Origin: an uncultured Clostridia bacterium
GTDB taxonomy: Bacteria; Bacillota; Clostridia; TANB77; CAG-508
Length of the DNA stretch: 8,361 nt
NCBI GenBank assembly: GCA_948946035.1
Contig: CARBKU010000045.1
Span: 1-8,361 of the forward strand
Direction of reading: 5' to 3'
Part shown: piece by piece, positions 7,356 through 8,361 of the stretch
Layout of the letters: each line of letters starts with the position of its first letter
How positions within the stretch are numbered: position 1 is the stretch's first letter
Notes under the pieces: model-generated
Database searches by the model: none
Seen by the model: only the letters and a program-made list of their open reading frames with translations
Told to the model about the DNA's origin: nothing
Made by a program: the position numbers and the translations under genes

Positions 7356-7398
7356 TTTGTCTCTATTTTATTTTAGTTTTTACTATTTTTCCTTCTAT

Positions 7399-7590
7399 TT
7401 ACTCTCTTTTTCTCTCATTTTCTTGTTTTTCTGTTATATTTTGTAATTCTTCTACTTTTTCTTTTTGCTGTGGTAGTGATACCCAAGCAAAATATGATGA
7501 AATAAATTCTCCATATTTTGTTGCATCTTCACCTACTTCTGAAATTCCTCGTTCTACTTGCTTTTCTTTATCTTTATTTTTTTCTTTCAA
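7399..7590 (-). CDS. Small hypothetical protein, 63 residues, TTG start
   Basis: I do not recognise this protein. The start is TTG at 7590, supported by a strong AGGAAGG RBS 7 nt upstream (7604-7598); no ATG is available in the frame. The N-terminus (1-13) and C-terminus (42-63) are highly charged and likely helical. A short apolar aromatic stretch, FISSYFAWVSLP (29-40), separates them; it is too short for a confident membrane segment. A weak promoter (TTGAAG, 18 bp, TATAGC at 7649-7620) may precede it. The stop lies 44 nt upstream of CtsR operator 1, on the same strand as ctsR, and I see no hairpin between them, so some transcripts may run into the ctsR operon. The RBS argues for a real gene, but the short length and biased composition leave doubt. 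Confidence 0.55.
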   Translation of the reverse strand: MKEKNKDKEKQVERGISEVGEDATKYGEFISSYFAWVSLPQQKEKVEELQNITEKQENERKRE

Positions 7591-7647
7591 TTTAATTCCT
7601 TCCTCTCTTTATTGTTCTAGCTATATTAAACTCCATATTTTCCCTTC

Positions 7648-7694
7648 AAAAAAAACACATTCCTTTTTTATATATTATAGGTATGTGCTTTTTT
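7648..7694 (-). terminator. Terminator hairpin after the coiled-coil gene, possibly bidirectional
   Basis: Arms at 7680-7694 and 7648-7663 pair over about 15 bp: a GCACATACC/GGAATGTGT core with one mismatch and one wobble, closed by A-runs opposite T-runs. The loop is 16 nt and AT-only. On the minus strand the stem runs into eight T residues, 8 nt after the stop of the coiled-coil gene. A T-rich tract also follows on the plus strand, so it could stop transcription both ways. Confidence 0.75.
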
Positions 7695-7702
7695 CTTTTA
7701 TT

Positions 7703-8361
7703 TTATACATTGTTAATAACTTTTTTAGTATTTTCTAAGTCATATACTTTTGATTCTAAGTTTGATTGTGATAATTCAATTTTATATATTTTTGCATTGT
7801 AACCATCGTGAGATACTTTATTATTTGTTATTTCTTTGTTTAAGTTTTCTTCTAACTTGTTTATCTTTTTATTTTCTTTGCCATAAATATAATCTACTAT
7901 GTTTCTTAATTCTAATGCTATCTCCTTAGTTTGCTTTTCAAATCTTCTGTCCATTTCTTCGAAAATTTTCTTAGGCAATTCTCTTACTTCTTCTTTAAGT
8001 AATTTTAATTCATTCGCAATTTCTTTAATTTGTCTTGTATTTTCTTCTACTTTCTCTGTTAGTTTTTCTATTTGTACTGTATGTTCTTCTACTTTCTCTG
8101 TTAGTTTTTCTATTTGTTCTGTATTTTCTTCTACTTTCTCTGTTAGTTTTTCTATTTGTGCTGTATGTTCTTCTATTTTCTTTGTATTTTTTTCTATCTG
8201 TATTGTGTTTGCTTCTATTCTTTTTGAATTTTCCTCTATTTGTCTTGTGTTTTCTTCTATTTTCTTTGTATTTTTCTCTATCTGTATTGTATTTGCATCT
8301 ATTCTTTTTGAATTTTCCTCTATTTTTTTTGTGTTTTTTTCAATACATTTTGAATTTTCTT
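7703..8361 (-). CDS. Heptad-repeat coiled-coil protein of unknown function, N-terminus outside the window
   Basis: The frame is open from the right edge to TAA at 7705-7703, giving the last 218 residues; an internal TTG at 7978 is simply a Leu codon of the same frame and not the start. Residues about 1-110 are consecutive heptads of the form I-E-x-N-T-x-x. Ile or Val is at core position a, and position d is Asn in most repeats, with His or Leu in the later ones. Three degenerate heptads (IKEIANE, LKLLKEE, VRELPKK) lead into a C-terminal part containing MDRRFEKQTKEIALELRN and VDYIYGKENKK, then further helix, ending VINNV. I see no membrane segment or sorting signal in the visible part. It is probably an elongated, likely trimeric, parallel coiled coil. 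Similar stalks occur in phage fibres, adhesins and cytosolic clostridial proteins, and the missing N-terminus would decide between them. A terminator follows directly. Confidence 0.85.
   Translation of the reverse strand, partial: ENSKCIEKNTKKIEENSKRIDANTIQIEKNTKKIEENTRQIEENSKRIEANTIQIEKNTKKIEEHTAQIEKLTEKVEENTEQIEKLTEKVEEHTVQIEKLTEKVEENTRQIKEIANELKLLKEEVRELPKKIFEEMDRRFEKQTKEIALELRNIVDYIYGKENKKINKLEENLNKEITNNKVSHDGYNAKIYKIELSQSNLESKVYDLENTKKVINNV
8030..8361. repeat. In-frame tandem DNA repeat (21/42/84 bp) encoding the coiled-coil heptads
   Basis: Each 21-bp unit encodes one heptad. Within 8042-8158 there are three 42-bp units whose 33-nt cores (8042-8074, 8084-8116, 8126-8158) are identical; they encode IEKLTEK-VEE. 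From about 8177 to 8344 a higher-order 84-bp unit of four heptads (starting IEENSKR, then I[D/E]ANTIQ, IEKNTKK) occurs twice, at 8323 and 8239. All periods are multiples of three, so copy-number changes keep the reading frame. The array continues past the window edge. Confidence 0.9.

Noticed and set aside
7280..7738. Plus-strand ORF of 152 codons
   Set aside because: It is antisense to the CtsR operators, the small TTG gene and the terminator. It is dominated by Phe and Ser from T-rich DNA and has no convincing RBS.
8030..8361. CRISPR array or non-coding satellite
   Set aside because: Units are directly adjacent without variable spacers, are multiples of 21 bp, and encode one continuous heptad frame.

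Overview
The window is strongly AT-rich and uses the standard genetic code (Trp is TGG in mcsB). Its core is the four-gene ctsR-mcsA-mcsB-clpC heat-shock operon typical of low-GC Firmicutes (Bacillota). Gene content, strong AGGAGG-type ribosome binding sites and TTGAAA-17-TATAAT promoters suggest a clostridial or bacillar relative; I cannot name a genus. Every gene I can support lies on the minus strand, so transcription runs from right to left.

Right end (7703-8361): the C-terminal 218 residues of an unrecognised coiled-coil protein whose start lies outside the window. Its first half is about fifteen heptads of the type I-x-x-N-T-x-x, encoded by 21/42/84-bp DNA repeats. A hairpin terminator (7648-7694) follows it, then a small TTG-started gene of unknown function (7399-7590).

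Centre (2606-7355): a sigma-A-type promoter with one CtsR operator just upstream and another over the expected transcription start drives ctsR, mcsA, mcsB and clpC. A 12-bp stem terminator stands at 2606-2642. CtsR represses the operon, McsB/McsA form the protein-arginine kinase and its activator, and ClpC is the AAA+ unfoldase that works with ClpP. In this sequence clpC carries a one-base insertion near 3205. It breaks the reading frame inside the second AAA+ domain, although all downstream ClpC sequence remains in the next frame.

Left (1-2481): a decaying set of genes of the methylerythritol phosphate (MEP) isoprenoid pathway. ispF has an intact promoter and RBS but carries a frameshift and an in-frame stop. 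ispE survives only as a 56-codon N-terminal stump. dxs, with its own promoter, is intact as far as the window edge (552 codons). There is no sign of a defence system, CRISPR array, transposon, tRNA or rRNA. The points of most interest are the clustered gene lesions, the Asn-core coiled coil and the operator arrangement.
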